A DNA stretch of 50,760 nt from Chara braunii (lineage: Eukaryota; Streptophyta; Charophyceae; Charales; Characeae). The stretch lies in NCBI GenBank assembly GCA_003427395.1, contig BFEA01000061.1, positions 358,645 through 409,404 of the forward strand. Reading direction: 5' to 3'. This document shows, in pieces, positions 31,414 through 43,710 of the stretch. Position 1 is the stretch's first letter. The number at the start of each line of letters is the position of its first letter. A program made the translations under genes and the position numbers. A model generated the notes under the pieces. That model did no database searches. It saw nothing but the letters and a program-made list of their open reading frames with translations, and had not been told where the DNA came from.

Positions 31414-33589
31414 TGAGGTTGTTTACCTTGTCAGCGATCTTAAGTGACTAATAGATAGACACTCGAAGGGTCATGACAGCGCGGTAGGCTCAATTGATAG
31501 AACTAATGAGCGATTATCTGCTTATTTTGTTTTTGTTTCCAAACCTATGAGTTTTATGAGACATAGGCCCTTTCTGATATATATTGCTGATATCGAGGGT
31601 GCGTCTTTACTTTTGGGGTTGTGCGCATATTTTGGATCTGATCATCCTCTCTTTCAGCTGGTTTTAGCTTTTGTCAAATATGAGTGGAGATCTTTTAAGG
31701 GGTTGTCGTCTGTACCAAACACATACCCAATTGTGCGAGAACATCTGATATTATTTTGCGTATATGACATGTGTGATACGCTATACGAGATCTTTTGTTG
31801 ATTGGGATATGAATTTGTGAAGAATTAAGGGTTGTAAGGATGTGGGACTTGGGGTGACCTGAATTTCTTCTGGGAAGTATTTTTCGGTATGAGTTTTGAT
31901 TTCCCCTGGTTGCAGGATCGTGCGTGTTTCGGTTGTCATTGGCATTCTTATCAAAGTGGCCTTGTGAGTCTTTCTGTGTAATACTTAAATTAATGGTGAA
32001 GCGAAGAAAGCGTGATTATTTGTGGGATATTTCTGGAAGGCTTAAAGAGTCCAGAAAGTCGTATTAAGAGAGAGGTTATGCCCAAGGGGCGGCCTGACAA
32101 AGTTTGAGGTTCATTTTTAAAAATGAAGGGTGTTTAAGGCTATATAAGCAAATTCATCCATGAGTGGGAGGGTGGGAGAGAGGTTTTTATGTGTGAGTCT
32201 CCTTCAGAATGGAAGGAGTCTTAAAAATTATTATGGAAGGCTCACCCTTGAGAGGAAGGGGGGTGGCTTAAATTTTTTTTTTTATGGAGTTAGAGTATTA
32301 TCCCCGGTCAAGTCGGCAGTTCCACTCTATTGGGCCTCAGCTGCCAGTAAGCGTGTCATCTACGGCAGGGAAACCTGTCATGTAAGAAAGCCCTTACCCG
32401 ACCGGTGGCTGTGAGTCCCGGGTGATTTTGTGTGTGGCAGGGGGTAAGGAAATATCCGTTCAATTCGGCATCCCCGCTTGCGTAGTCGCGTAAAAGCTAG
32501 TAAGGCTGGTTGTAAGTCCTTTATTCAGCTTGTTATGGGCCACAAGTGATCTAGTCTGTGACGGGGACTTCCATGATTAAGACTCCTTGAGAGAAATTAA
32601 AGTTTGTGCAAATAGCCGGTGGGAGCGTCATCTACGGCAGGAAGGATCGGCCTGGTTATAAGGCCCTCCAATCAGCTATAGTATTGATTGAAAGTGACTT
32701 TGAGTTCTATTTGGGAAAGAATTATGAGAGTGTGCTCATTGAGCAAAATTTGTGAATAAGACTAGCAAAGTGTGTGATAAAAGTGAAGAATCCCACTCAT
32801 AAAAGTAAGACTTATAAAAAAAAGGGCGGGTTTTTCCTTATCTTGAAAGACTTAGTGAATACCCCCCCCCCCCCATTTGTTTGATGAATGACTGAAATGA
32901 ATGACCTTTGAGTGACAGTGATGACTTGTGGGACTGGGCTTAACGGGGCCCTACCCATAAGATACGTTTGTGGTATGTATGATGGGGTCAAAAACACCCC
33001 AATCTCCTAAAGTACATGAAGGATTGAGGTGTCTGATTAAATCCCACAATGAGGTGTTCTCCTGAGGGAGGGCTTGTAGAAGGGAGTGTATAGATCGGAT
33101 GGACTTGAGTAATTGGTGGGTGAAAAGTTAAGGATCTACCCGAAGGCTGAAGCCCTGAAATTTGACCCACCACAGAGTCTGAGCCTGAGCCAGTGGTGGG
33201 GTGATCAGTGTGTCCGACGCAATAAAACATTGCTCAGAGAGACCGGAAGTGTGGTAGTCCTAAGTTTGGCTTTGGATGACTCCCCGTCCGTGATTATAGT
33301 AGGTGGAAAGTGGGTTTATCCACTTTGTTAAAGTAGAAATGAAGGAGTGTTTGTGCTTAGCCGATTACTCGGTTGTTATAGATTTCTATTTTTGATCAGG
33401 AACTGAATGGTATTTTCAACCTTTGACTTCTGCACAAATTTTCTTAAGGAAATGAGGTCCAGTGCTGATACAACTTGATGACCGTTTCAGTTGAATTTGA
33501 GAACTCGAGGGAGTTATCATGTAGTCCTTCTGAGGACTATAGTTGAATAGGAATTCTTGGTGTGACAAGGACGTCGTTTAATAAGGTTT
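31414..33589 (+). other. Internal region after Gag, no pol genes
   Basis: About 2.2 kb without protease, RT, RNase H or integrase motifs in any frame. Short ORFs (such as 31,547-31,801) have no known domain. GTCATCTACGGCAGG occurs twice (about 32,356 and 32,628), and there is a 14-bp poly-C at about 32,860. Confidence 0.6.
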
Positions 33590-33597
33590 GGGAAGAA
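33590..33597 (+). promoter_or_regulatory. Polypurine tract
   Basis: GGGAAGAA lies directly against the TGTCG start of the 3' LTR, the expected site for plus-strand priming. It is short but correctly placed. Confidence 0.65.
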
Positions 33598-36500
33598 TGT
33601 CGTACCAAATACCCTTACAAGGGTGTTTGGCGTGTTTTTTTTGCAAGTCGGGCAAGTGCAGTGTCGCCCGCCTGACGGCGTGTGCGCGGAGTCACGGGCT
33701 AGTAGGGCGCGCGTGATCTGCTTATTGTTGATGACTGAAGAGTCGGCATGATCGCCGGCCAGAGTTCGTTTTCTTCTGATTAAATAGGGATTAAAGAAAT
33801 TACGTCTCGAGGGTTGATGTGCCTTGCCTATGACCTGTGCATATGTGCGAAGGACGACATCGATGGCTACGTGACCTCGGAGGGCGTCTCGATAGGTTGG
33901 CGCGTCGCGCGGTGCCCGTTTATTTAGGTTTTCGTCAGAGCTAGACCCAGACGTGGGCCTAGCACTGTTAATTACGGCGTCGTACTTTCATCAGGGAGAT
34001 TCAGGGATCGAGGACGAGCGGCGACAAAGCGGAATATCGGAGTGGCGTGGAGGAAACCCCGGGGCTGGGGGCACGGCGGGGTTACCCACCCTTTGGGTTT
34101 GCCGTCGGCGGTGTCCGATCAGTGGTAATACCTTTTTAAGTGATTCGGTTAGCGCCGTACTTCTACAGTGTTTTCCTTTTGGTACACTCCGGCGTGTCGT
34201 TGACCCGGATGCGACGCCAGACTCACTGGCCATCACGGGAGGCGAGGACCTTGGCTACGCACCTCCTTCGAGGGGCCGTTTGGGTCCCTACGTAGTCGGG
34301 CTACTGCCGCCTCGAGACATGGGCCGAGGAGCTCAGATGTGCGTGCGGGGCGGCAGGGGTGAGTATGTCCATGGAATCCCCCTCCGCGTCGGCCTTTAAA
34401 GGTTTCGCCTAGGTACCTTGTTATTACCCCAAGGTCTGCCTCGGGGCCGTCTGGCCTAGGCCCACGTTTAGGCCTGCCACCGACTGTGCCCCTGCCCCTG
34501 CGACTGGCTATCTGCGTGAGGGCTTGCTCCTTGAGAGCCCGAAGGGCCAGCAAACAATGTCGAAGCAGGTTGCCAGGGGAAATATGGGTGAGGGCACGCT
34601 GCTACCCTGGTGTGTAGGTCGTGGGCGGGATTTCGGTGTAGCTAGAGTTGTTGGGCTGGGGCCAGAGCCAGGCCATAGGACTGCGCGTTACGACAAGGAC
34701 TGCAGACGGGGTATAGGGGTGAGAGATCGATTGAATCGGCCAACTGCCTGGTTCCCACAGATGTTCCCCGCCGGATAGCTGGAGCTGCCGACCGACTCGA
34801 CCGACCACTACGAGCAACGCTGGCCGAAGAACGGGAGTGGGCAGCGCTAAGGTAGGAGTAGCGGAGTGGCGACGAGCTGAGCGGGCGGGCGCTGAGAGAG
34901 GAGGCTGGACCTGGACGAGGGGCAGAGCCAGGTGCAGGCGGGGGCAACGACTCTAAGGGGAGATGAGGCAGAGAGACGGAACAACGGGCACTGCGCAGAA
35001 GTAGCGACGGGGGCTGAATGGACCGGGACGGGCTAGCACGCAGGGTGCATCCGGCGTAGGGAGAGACGGAGGTGGTTGGGGGTAGAAAAGAAAGGAGGGT
35101 GGTGATGGCGGGGAGACTGGCGGGGCACAGCCAGGGGTGATGGCAGCGGGTGACGAGCGGCAGCACGGTGAAGCAACGGGCAATGAGGAGTAACGGGCAG
35201 CCGGGGAGAGACCGAGGCGGGGAGCAGATAAACAAGGGGCTGAACCAGGGCGACGAATCAGCCCAGGTGCACGGGGGAGGATTGGGCGATGGCGAAGCCG
35301 GGCGGAGCGAAATGGAGATAGCTCGCCCGTTTCTCAACGGAAACGGGCGAGGAAAGATCGTAACCGGGGTTTTTTCGGGGCTGCGAGTTGGTTAGTAGTG
35401 TTAGATTTAGCCGTAGGTGCTTGGGTTTGGTGCTAGTGACGATAGGAGGTGCGCGGTATGGTCGGAGATGGCGGGGAGATGAGCAGTGCAAGTGGGAAGT
35501 GAATAGCCCGCGCGATTCGTGAGAGAACCGAGCGGGTGGAGGATCGAAAACCAGGGTTCAGGGCACTGCGAATCTGTTAGTAAGCTCGGAACGATGGGGG
35601 AGTCAGTAGAACAGAAGTTAGTAAAGATAACACTGCGCTGGGCTATGGCAGAAAATGGAAACGGGCGGGGGAGGATCCGAAATTGGGGTCCTGATGTCGG
35701 GCGAGCGCGATCGTGGTGTTAGTTTGAGTCGTAGGTTAGTACATTGGAAGTTAGATAAGGTAGGGGGTGCGTCGAGCTCTGGCGGGAGGAACGGTGGCGG
35801 GAGAGGAAGTCGAGATTTCGCTAGGTCCCCAAGGTAATCGAGCAAACTAGAGTACCAGTCAGGAGTTGGGAGGCTGCGAGTTCGATGGCGAACTCGGATC
35901 TTACGATAAAGGTGCAGTTTGCGTGCTGCCTGAGGCATGGGCTGTGTATGCGAGAGAACGCTCTGAATTGAAAGTGTATCGTTCCGCGTTTTAGCGAAAG
36001 ACTCGTTCGAACTCGTCATCCTGGTGAAGCCTTGCGGAGGAGGGATAGCGTGGGCGATCTGCTTTGAAGAAACGAGTGGGGAAAGGTGGGCAGCAGGGGT
36101 GGGAGTGCACACTTACCGGTGGGCGGGAGTACGAACGGGATGGCTGGAGGCTGACTGTGAACCTGCAAGCTCACCGGATGGCTGATGATTGATTGTACTG
36201 TCGGACGGCTTGACTGTGTGAGAGCCGTGAAGACAAGAAAACAGGCTGCAAAGGCCTGGAGATGCGGAATTGGAGGCCTATTGGTCGGCCGGTGTGTGGC
36301 CCACCATACGGATCGGAGGAGTGTGAGTCCAATCGCAAGTTGGGCGCCTGCCAGGACTTGAGGAACGTGGCACAGCCGGCACCAACAGGCGCTCTGCCGC
36401 GACAAGGCTAGTCAAGCCCTGCCTTTTGTTTCACTAAGGCACGGAGCGGGGGTGTGGTGTAAAGGGAGTGGTTGAGCTGCAAGGGAGGCGGTGCAGCGAG

Positions 36501-39500
36501 TTGAGAGGGCGCCAGGGGGTTACTTCGGCAGTTTGACCTCGTTGACCAAGCTATCACGTTTTGGCCGCCATTGCGGGGCCCTCCGGCGATTCAAGGTATA
36601 GAGGCTCTCTCGTGCGAGTCTGAGAGCACCCTTCTTGGATCTGAGAGACTCAAACTTTCTCCTTCTGCCTTTCTAACGCTCAGTCTAGTCTGTTGGTCCT
36701 GAGAGTAAGACGGCAGGCGGGATTGCAACCCGTAATCGGCGCCAAGGCCTCTATGGGAGGTTCGCCCCACCGATTGCAGGAGCTCTGGAACTCGGGAGGA
36801 GTTCTGGAGGCAGGGCATTGTAAGGTAACCGTTGCTTCCCCTCTATACACCCAAGTATAACCCTTTACCTATACTTCTTTCTATGTTTGACTGATTGTAC
36901 TGCATGCATCCTGTACTCTTACTTTGGTTTGACTTTCAGGATCTGAATTCAAATTGAGTAAAGGAACGCGTGTGCAATCTCAGTTTTAAATTGTTGTTTG
37001 ACTGAAGGCAGATTGTGAACGAAGGGGAATGCATCTGGGGGGAAGGTTGGGAGGAAGGTGGTGTTGCATGCAGATTGACTGGGTCGCTGAGGCTGGGGAA
37101 ACCCCGTACCTTGTTTATTCTGGATTTGCATGGAGCAATCAGGCCGCTCTATAAGTTTAGGTGGCCTGGATGCACTAGAGGCTGGGATGTCCCCATAAGT
37201 TTGGGGAGACCCGGTGCTGTGAATTGCATGGAGGGTCAAGATGCTCTATAAGTTTAAGTGACCTAACTGCTCTGACTTGCGAGGGTTTGACTGTGGTTGA
37301 TTTTCGGGAGCTAAGGGCGCTCTATAAATTTAGGTACCCTGAATTGCCTTGTTTTTTTGGGTTTCCTTAAGTTTCATTCTTTCTGAACGAGGGGGCTGAG
37401 CTATTCTGTAAGTTCAGGTGGCTCAGTCTCTTCCTGCTTTTATTTTGAGAGAGTAATCCTTGGCAAAGGGGCAGACCCTTCTGTAAGTTCAGGGGGTTTG
37501 ACTCAATGTCACACACATGATGGTTCAGAGAGAAATGAATTGGGCAGAGAGTTAGATCCTTCTATAAGTTCAGGGGGTCTGGCTCAAAACCTCGCACATG
37601 CCGGAACCCAAGGTTATGATTTGGTATACGTTATTATTATCCTATTAAAAACAGGTTAGTTAGACACGGGTTCCATAAGATTGGATGACCTGACTATAGC
37701 TTATCGTAAATTGAAGAGAGTACAATTAAGAATATAATTAAAGGTAACTTGGGCCAGCTGAGCATTGTTTCTAAGATGAATGACTCAGTTTTACGCCCAC
37801 CTTGAAGATTAAAGTTCAGAGGGATATATACAACTTGGCTACTTAAACAGTTCAGGGCGACTATAATGGCCTAGTCATATGCCCAAAGAAGAGAGAAGTA
37901 GTTGTGCAGCCTGTTCGTGTATACTCAACGGCTGAGCCAGACATGTTCCATAAGATTGGATGGCCTGGCTTTACGCCTTATGTAAGCAGGGTATAAAGGG
38001 TTAAATCATTGAAAGACTATGAACTATTGTTTGTTCAGGTATACCTTGGGATGGTGAGGGTACTTACCTTTGTGGTTTGGCCTGCATGCGACGGAGTGAG
38101 TCTACTACTTGGTCTGAGTCTTGGGTTGACAGGTAGTTGCTTTAGTTGCTCGCCACGTGCTAGAGCGATAGGAGTTAGTTTCCATTCCTGCATTTTCTGA
38201 GCTAAGTTTTTTTACTCAGATCAATTCTCGCATTTTCTGGGATTTTTTGTTATACTTGGCTTTGTATAAATTTTGATAAGCTACTTTCTCTACGGGAAGC
38301 GCTGCCGAAATTTCTACGAATCTAGGGAGTTAGTCAATTCTTGAATTTTCGAAGTTCTACTTGTCTAAAGTTCATATATGGCTCAGTAAAAATCTGCAAA
38401 GCCTCCTTTTCTTAGTTTAAAGGAGATAGATTATATTTTGACAGGTGGTGATTCTGGCGATCTACTCTGTATAGGGGAGATTATGCCAAGGTCTACCTTT
38501 GCATAGGGCACAACTAGAAGGTAGATTCAGACTTAGTCAAATTAGGATGATTTAAATGAGATCGAGATATGGGGATTATTTTCCAAGGACTTATAAATTT
38601 AGCTTGGAATTTGACCTGTCGTATGATACAGGTCTTCTTTGGACATTCGATCTGAGATTTGGACTAGCTTCAGTTTGATCCTACGAGGATCATTTTCTGT
38701 TATCACTGATAACAAGACGGTTGGTTGATCGCCGACTTGTCGGCTCACGACACAACTTTACTTATACCTCTACCTCAACTTGATTGCCTTAGCCCTGAGA
38801 CTTGATATGTTTCTTTGAAGTTTGTAACTGGACTTCCTTTAATGACCATTGTAAAGGTATTATGAGATTTATGGGAAATTGGACTATGACTGGGGCTTGA
38901 GTGTGTGAGGCGTGGTGTGAGTTACAGGGAATAGTAAAGTTGACCACTTTGGTGTATGACAATGTGGCTATTGTGTGTGCCTGTGTTTTATGCAGGTTAG
39001 TATTTTGGAGCTTGGTACATGAGCCATACTTTGGAGGCAGTGAGAATGACAACCATGTGTCGCACAATCTGCAAACCTGATTGGTTTATGTTTCCCCGAC
39101 TTTTTATCGTTATCTCAATTTCTGAACTCATATATGAGTGATGGGGTGTTTGTTTATTCTATTGATTGATTTTGCTTATTGATTTTTATAGTAGGACGTT
39201 GTAGTCCGTGGCAACCGTCAAAGTCAAACCCGCTGACTTTCACCCAGGCCCGGAGTGGGACTCATCTCCAGGGCAGTAAGACGCAACTGTCACCGCAGGT
39301 ATGAACTTGTGTACCACTCACTCTGCACAGAGTGCAGAAGAGGGTGTGTGATCTTCAACCGCGCATGGCGGTTGTCCAGCGTCGAGAGATTAACCCTCAA
39401 GGCGCGTGCCAGCCGACACTTGAGTATCGAATGCGACCCTCGAGACTAACGAGGACCGCACGATTATAGACACTACATAGTACGCCATCCTTGCGACTGT

Positions 39501-40138
39501 TTGCGTACGTTTGCATTGCGAGTCGATATGAGTTAGCTCTGCGTCCGCGCGGTTTATATCGAGGCTCGCGTGCGACGCCTATCTGATTTCCGCATCAGAG
39601 AGTTATGGGATGACTACTAAGGGTCTAGGAGCGTTGTCGCGTTGTTCGATGTGTGCGTGTGTGTGTTTTATTTTTTTGGTGTTTGTAAAGTGGTGTGCGC
39701 GTGGTGTGTGGGATGCGTCCTAGTCGACCGACGTCGAACCACGCTTGGGACTTCAGCCCCCCAAGATGTCGGTTCGCGTGAGGGTCCGATAGGAGTATTA
39801 CCGCGCGTACCCCCTATGCTACAGGGAACGAGAAACGCCCTCAACTGGTCCACCTCTGCGATTGCAACTGATCAGCTTTTGTACTGTGGACTGGTAGCTC
39901 GGCGGGAATACGCCCACCGAAGGAAGCTGACAGCTTCCGTAAGGTAGAGGTAAGTTGTGCCTCACGTAGACCTTATCCTGTCGTAGGGGCTCGCGAGAGG
40001 TATGGCTGGCGCACTCGGCCGGAGCGGCTTAAGGAAGCTCCATTTGTGTGTTTGTGACGAGATTGATCCAACTCCTGCGTGACGAGGCCGAGAGGGTCCC
40101 GCGCTGCCACGTGCGGTGCCGAACCGGTGCGCTCGACA
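33598..40138 (+). repeat. 3' LTR (6.54 kb, full-length form)
   Basis: Begins TGTCGTACCAAATACC and ends GCTCGACA. It includes a middle block, ~34,720-38,113, that is absent from the 5' LTR. Part of that block (about 37,600-38,110) is present in the older inverted LTR at 43,080-43,710, so it is ancestral and the 5' LTR has lost it. A GC-rich portion (34,720-36,830) shows no convincing gene, although a short coding-like frame (GAADRLDRPLRATLAEERE) occurs near 34,785-34,845. The stem-loop array lies at 37,140-37,970. Confidence 0.85.
37140..37970 (+). repeat. Array of ten stem-loops: conserved loop, variable complementary stems
   Basis: Each unit has a loop core of the form (TTC/CTC)(T/C)(A/G)TAAG(T/A)TT(T/C/G)(A/G)GG. 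Each is enclosed by a different but self-complementary stem: CAGGCC/GGCCTG (37,140), CTGGG/CCCGG (37,182), GGTCA/TGACC (37,234), AGGG/CCCT (37,314), CTGAGC/GCTCAG (37,396), CAGACCC/GGGTTTG (37,472), TTAGATCC/GGGTCTGG (37,552), AGTTAG/CTGACT (37,658), GCTGAG/CTCAGT (37,757), AGCCAG/CTGGCT (37,935). The ninth has a more diverged loop. The old inverted LTR carries two more, at 43,330-43,363 and 43,601-43,639. Stem sequence changes while pairing is kept, which points to a folded nucleic acid. Function unknown; it would be transcribed if the LTR U3 or R includes it. Confidence 0.75.
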
Positions 40139-43100
40139 TCGTCGAGAATATACATAGAGCTTCCGCAAGCCGCTCCGACCGAGTGCGCCAGCCATACCTC
40201 TCGCGAGCCCCTACGACAGGATAGGGCCTACGTGAGGCACGACTTACCTCCACCTTACGGGAGTTCTCACCTCCCTTCGGTGGGTGTATCCCCGCCGAGC
40301 TACCAGTCCACACTACGAAAGTTGATCAGCTACAGTCGCAGAGGTGGACCAACCGAGGGCGTTTCTCGTTCGTTGTAGCATAGGGGGTGCGCGCGGTAAT
40401 ACGCCTCTATCGGACCACACGCGAACCGGCATCTTGGGGGGCTGAGGTCCCAAGAGTGGCTCATCGGCGGTCGACTAAGACGCATCCCACACGCCACGCG
40501 CACACCACTATAAAGAACATAAAAGTGAAAACACACATACACACGCATACACGAAACGACACAAAATAAACAATGCGACAACGCTCCTAGTCCCTCGGTA
40601 GTCATCCCATAACTTTCTGATGCAGAAATCAGATATGCTTTGAGCGAGAGACTTAGTATAAAACCGAGCGGACGCGAAACCTACTCATATCGACTCGCAA
40701 TGCAAGGGTGCGCAAGCAGTCGCAATGATGGTGTGCCATGTAGTACCCCTACTCATGCGGTCCCCGTTAGTCTCAGGGGTCGCATTCGACACTCAAGTGT
40801 CGGCTGACAAGTGCCTTGAGGGTTAATCTCTCGACGCTGGACAACCGCCAAGTGCAGTTGAGAGCCACACCCTCTTCTGCACCCTCCGGAGAGTGGGTGG
40901 TACACAGGTTCATGCCTGTGGTGGCAATCGTCTCTTATGGCCCTGGAGACCAGCTCCTTCCCCTAGGGCATGGAAGCGAGTCAAGGGGTTTGAATTTCAC
41001 GGTTGTCACGGACTACAACGTCCAACTGTAATAACTCTAAAAAACAAAATTAGGCCGAAGGACCTCCACATCCCAAAATCACAACCTTTCGGTTGACACC
41101 AATGCTCTATTCTGACTCTGGACATGCACGTATACATACGAATCACTTGATCCCATAACTCTAGACACTAGGACGGGCGAACGTCGTGCGCAAACCTTTA
41201 ATATAAAGTTGTGCGATTGCAAACCCTTCCTACACCAACCGGCGATGATAGTCATATGCAGCAATCGCAGTTTCAGCCTCACGATATTGAATGATTGAAG
41301 GAATATATTGTGAGGGGTTGCCCTTACCGATATTGAACGGCTGAAGGACATGTCGTTCAGCCCTCGTGACATTTCTGCCCTCTGGGTTGGGTGTCTCGAC
41401 GGGCAGGGCTGATAGGCTCTGCGCACGGGAAGATTCCTCCCCTGCAGAGTCCAAGGTCAGGGATGTCCTGGACAAGGACCTCGAATCTAGGCCCAGGACT
41501 AACGTCCGACTAAGAAATCCCTAAGAAGCATACAACCACGTAGAGGGTTTTTTTTTTTCTTCCCTCGAGCCCAACCCCCAATTTTTACCTTTAAGCGTGA
41601 CCCTTCAGACCACGCGGACTTCCAACATAGGTACATGTATATATACGTACGGGAAAAAGGTATGTGACGATCACTTCTCACAATCACAGTGGGGCTCCTT
41701 ACAACTATATGTATATGTGTCATCGCAGGCAGTCAAATCCAAAATCCGAACCGCAAAACATACCTTCAATCACGTCAAAGAGTCAAACAAAGTCCACGCA
41801 CTATACGGAGTCAACCCCAACCACTCTCTATACTCATATCCCTTGCTTTAGCCAAACAAGCCCCAACCTCTTGTCCAACCAACAATAATTAAATAGTCAG
41901 TACCTTTGTTAAATGACCATTCAATAAAAGTCCGGGTGAAACCTTAACAAAACAATAAAATCACCAGGCCTAATGCTTTTTAGGTTGAGTATTGAGGGTG
42001 AGTTGGAATTGAGTCGTAAACCGACGAATCGACAACCGACCTGTTATCAGTGATAACAGAAGGTGATCCTTATAGGATCAAGTTGAATCTAGTCCAGATC
42101 TTGAATCAATCGATCAAGAGGACCTGTATCACATGACATGTCAATCCCCCAAGCTAAATCTATAAGTCTATGGAGAATAATCCTCATATCACGATCTCAC
42201 TCAAATCGTCCTAATTAACTAAGTCTAAGTTTACTTTTAAGCAAGCGACAACAGAAAGGTAGACCCTGACAGAGTCTCCTCCATACAGAACGGATTTTCG
42301 AGAATTGTCACCTGTCAAATCTAATCCAATTCCCCTAGACTAAGAAAATTTCGGCAGCGCTTCCCGTATGAAAAGTGTTATCGCAGAATTTATACGAGCT
42401 CAAAAATCAAACTTTTATTTTCTAGAAAGTCAAAAATTTGTCAAACTCCCTGAATTAGTAGAACCTTGGACAGCACTTCCTTTAGAAAGAGAGACTTTCT
42501 AGATTTATACTAAGTCAGATATGAACTCAAATATAAATCTGAGTTCAGATAAGACAAATTTTAACGAACTCCTTAGATTTGTAGAAATTTCGACAGCGCT
42601 TCTTGTAGAGAAAGCATTATTTCAAGATTTATACAAAGCTAAGTTTGGAATCCGAAATGACTTTGACTTTTCAAGGTCTAATTTTGTCTAACTCTCTGAA
42701 TCATCAAAAATTTGGGCAGCACTCCCTTCAGAAAAGGAAGCTTTCCAGATTTTTACTAAGTCAAAAAGTCAAAGAAACTGAACCCTGAAAAAGACAAAAA
42801 TTTGACTGACTCCTTGGTTTTGTAGAAATTTCGGCAGCGCTTTCCGTAGAGAAAGTGACTTACCAAGATCTTTACAAGCCCAAGTATAACAAAAGATCCC
42901 AGAAAATGCAGAAATTGATCTAAGTAAAATAAACTTAGCTCAACAAAAACAGGAATCGAAACTGAATCGAAACTAACTCCTATGGCTCTAACACTTGGCG
43001 AGCAACTAAAACAACTACCTATCAAACTGAAACTCAGACTAAGTAGTAGCCTCACTCAGTCACATGCAGGCCATCACAATAACACAATAATATTAGAAAA

Positions 43101-43710
43101 AATTTAAGAAGAAGCAGACTTGAGTTTTAATATCATGGCAACATCAACTTCTCCCCTGCCATCCTCGACATGACACCGCCAAGGATACTCTCAACCCGTC
43201 TACTCATTCGCCACTCAGGCCAAACCACAAGGGTAAGTACTCTCACCATCCTTAAGTCAACTTAGCAAACAATAGTTCATAGTCTTTCAATGATTTATCA
43301 CCTTATACCCAACTTACATAGGGCATAAAGCTAGACCACCCAAACTTATGGAACATGTCTAGCCCAGCCATAGAGTATACACAAACACAGGGCACAACAA
43401 CTTTTTTCTTCCTTCGGCATACGACTAGGCCACCCTAGTCGCCTTGAACTGTTAAATATCTCAACTTTATATAATTGTCTGCACTTGGTCTTTTGAGGTA
43501 GCATATAATTGAGCCGATCATCTTCAGCTCAAGATCAGTCTGCCTCTTCGTACCTCAATTTTATTCTTGATTCATACTTTCTTCCATTGGTGATAAGCTA
43601 TAGTCAGACCACCCAAACTTATGGAACTTTGTCTGACTAGCCTGTTCATAGATAATATAATAATAAAATATAGTCAAATTATAACCTTCTGGTTCCAGCA
43701 TGTGCACATC
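40139..43710 (-). repeat. Older inverted LTR, main fragment
   Basis: Reverse complement of the LTR from near its 3' end (GCCGCTCCGACCGAGTGCG at 40,168) through the TATA region, the five ~120-bp repeat units (42,353-42,833) and the GCTCGCC/CTAGAGC block (about 42,985) into the stem-loop region, fading near 43,710. It joins 23,567-23,651 exactly at the TCGT duplication, so the younger element split it. An insertion at about 43,080-43,200 and unmatched sequence at 41,045-41,985 interrupt the alignment. It is truncated at the far end. Confidence 0.85.
41045..41985. other. Segment within the old LTR without an LTR match
   Basis: LTR similarity stops after CGTCCAACTGTAATA and resumes near 41,985. 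In the other LTRs the corresponding interval is only about 400 bp. The segment could be an old insertion or replacement. Its short ORFs on both strands have no recognisable domain. Confidence 0.5.

Larger units (their letters stand above)
23652..40138 (+). mobile_element. LTR retrotransposon, Gag-only (non-autonomous), 16.5 kb
   Basis: Complete structural signature: 5' LTR (23,652-27,412) and 3' LTR (33,598-40,138), both starting TGTCGTACC and ending CGACA/TGACA; a primer site 4 bp after the 5' LTR; a purine tract just before the 3' LTR; and TCGT at both outer flanks (23,648-23,651 and 40,139-40,142). The 6.2-kb interior has one Gag and zinc-knuckle remnant, and no protease, reverse transcriptase or integrase that I can find. 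It would therefore depend on a partner element in trans. The LTRs have diverged by scattered substitutions and several indels, so the insertion is not recent. It landed inside an older LTR of its own family. Confidence 0.9.

Noticed and set aside
34642-35337. 231-codon minus-strand ORF
   Set aside because: Low-complexity Pro/Ser/Leu composition in GC-rich LTR sequence, with several overlapping frames equally open and no domain.
37140-37970. Plain tandem repeat or integron-like attC array
   Set aside because: A plain repeat would conserve the stems, which here differ. The attC analogy is only formal: there is no integrase, no cassette ORFs, and this is an LTR.
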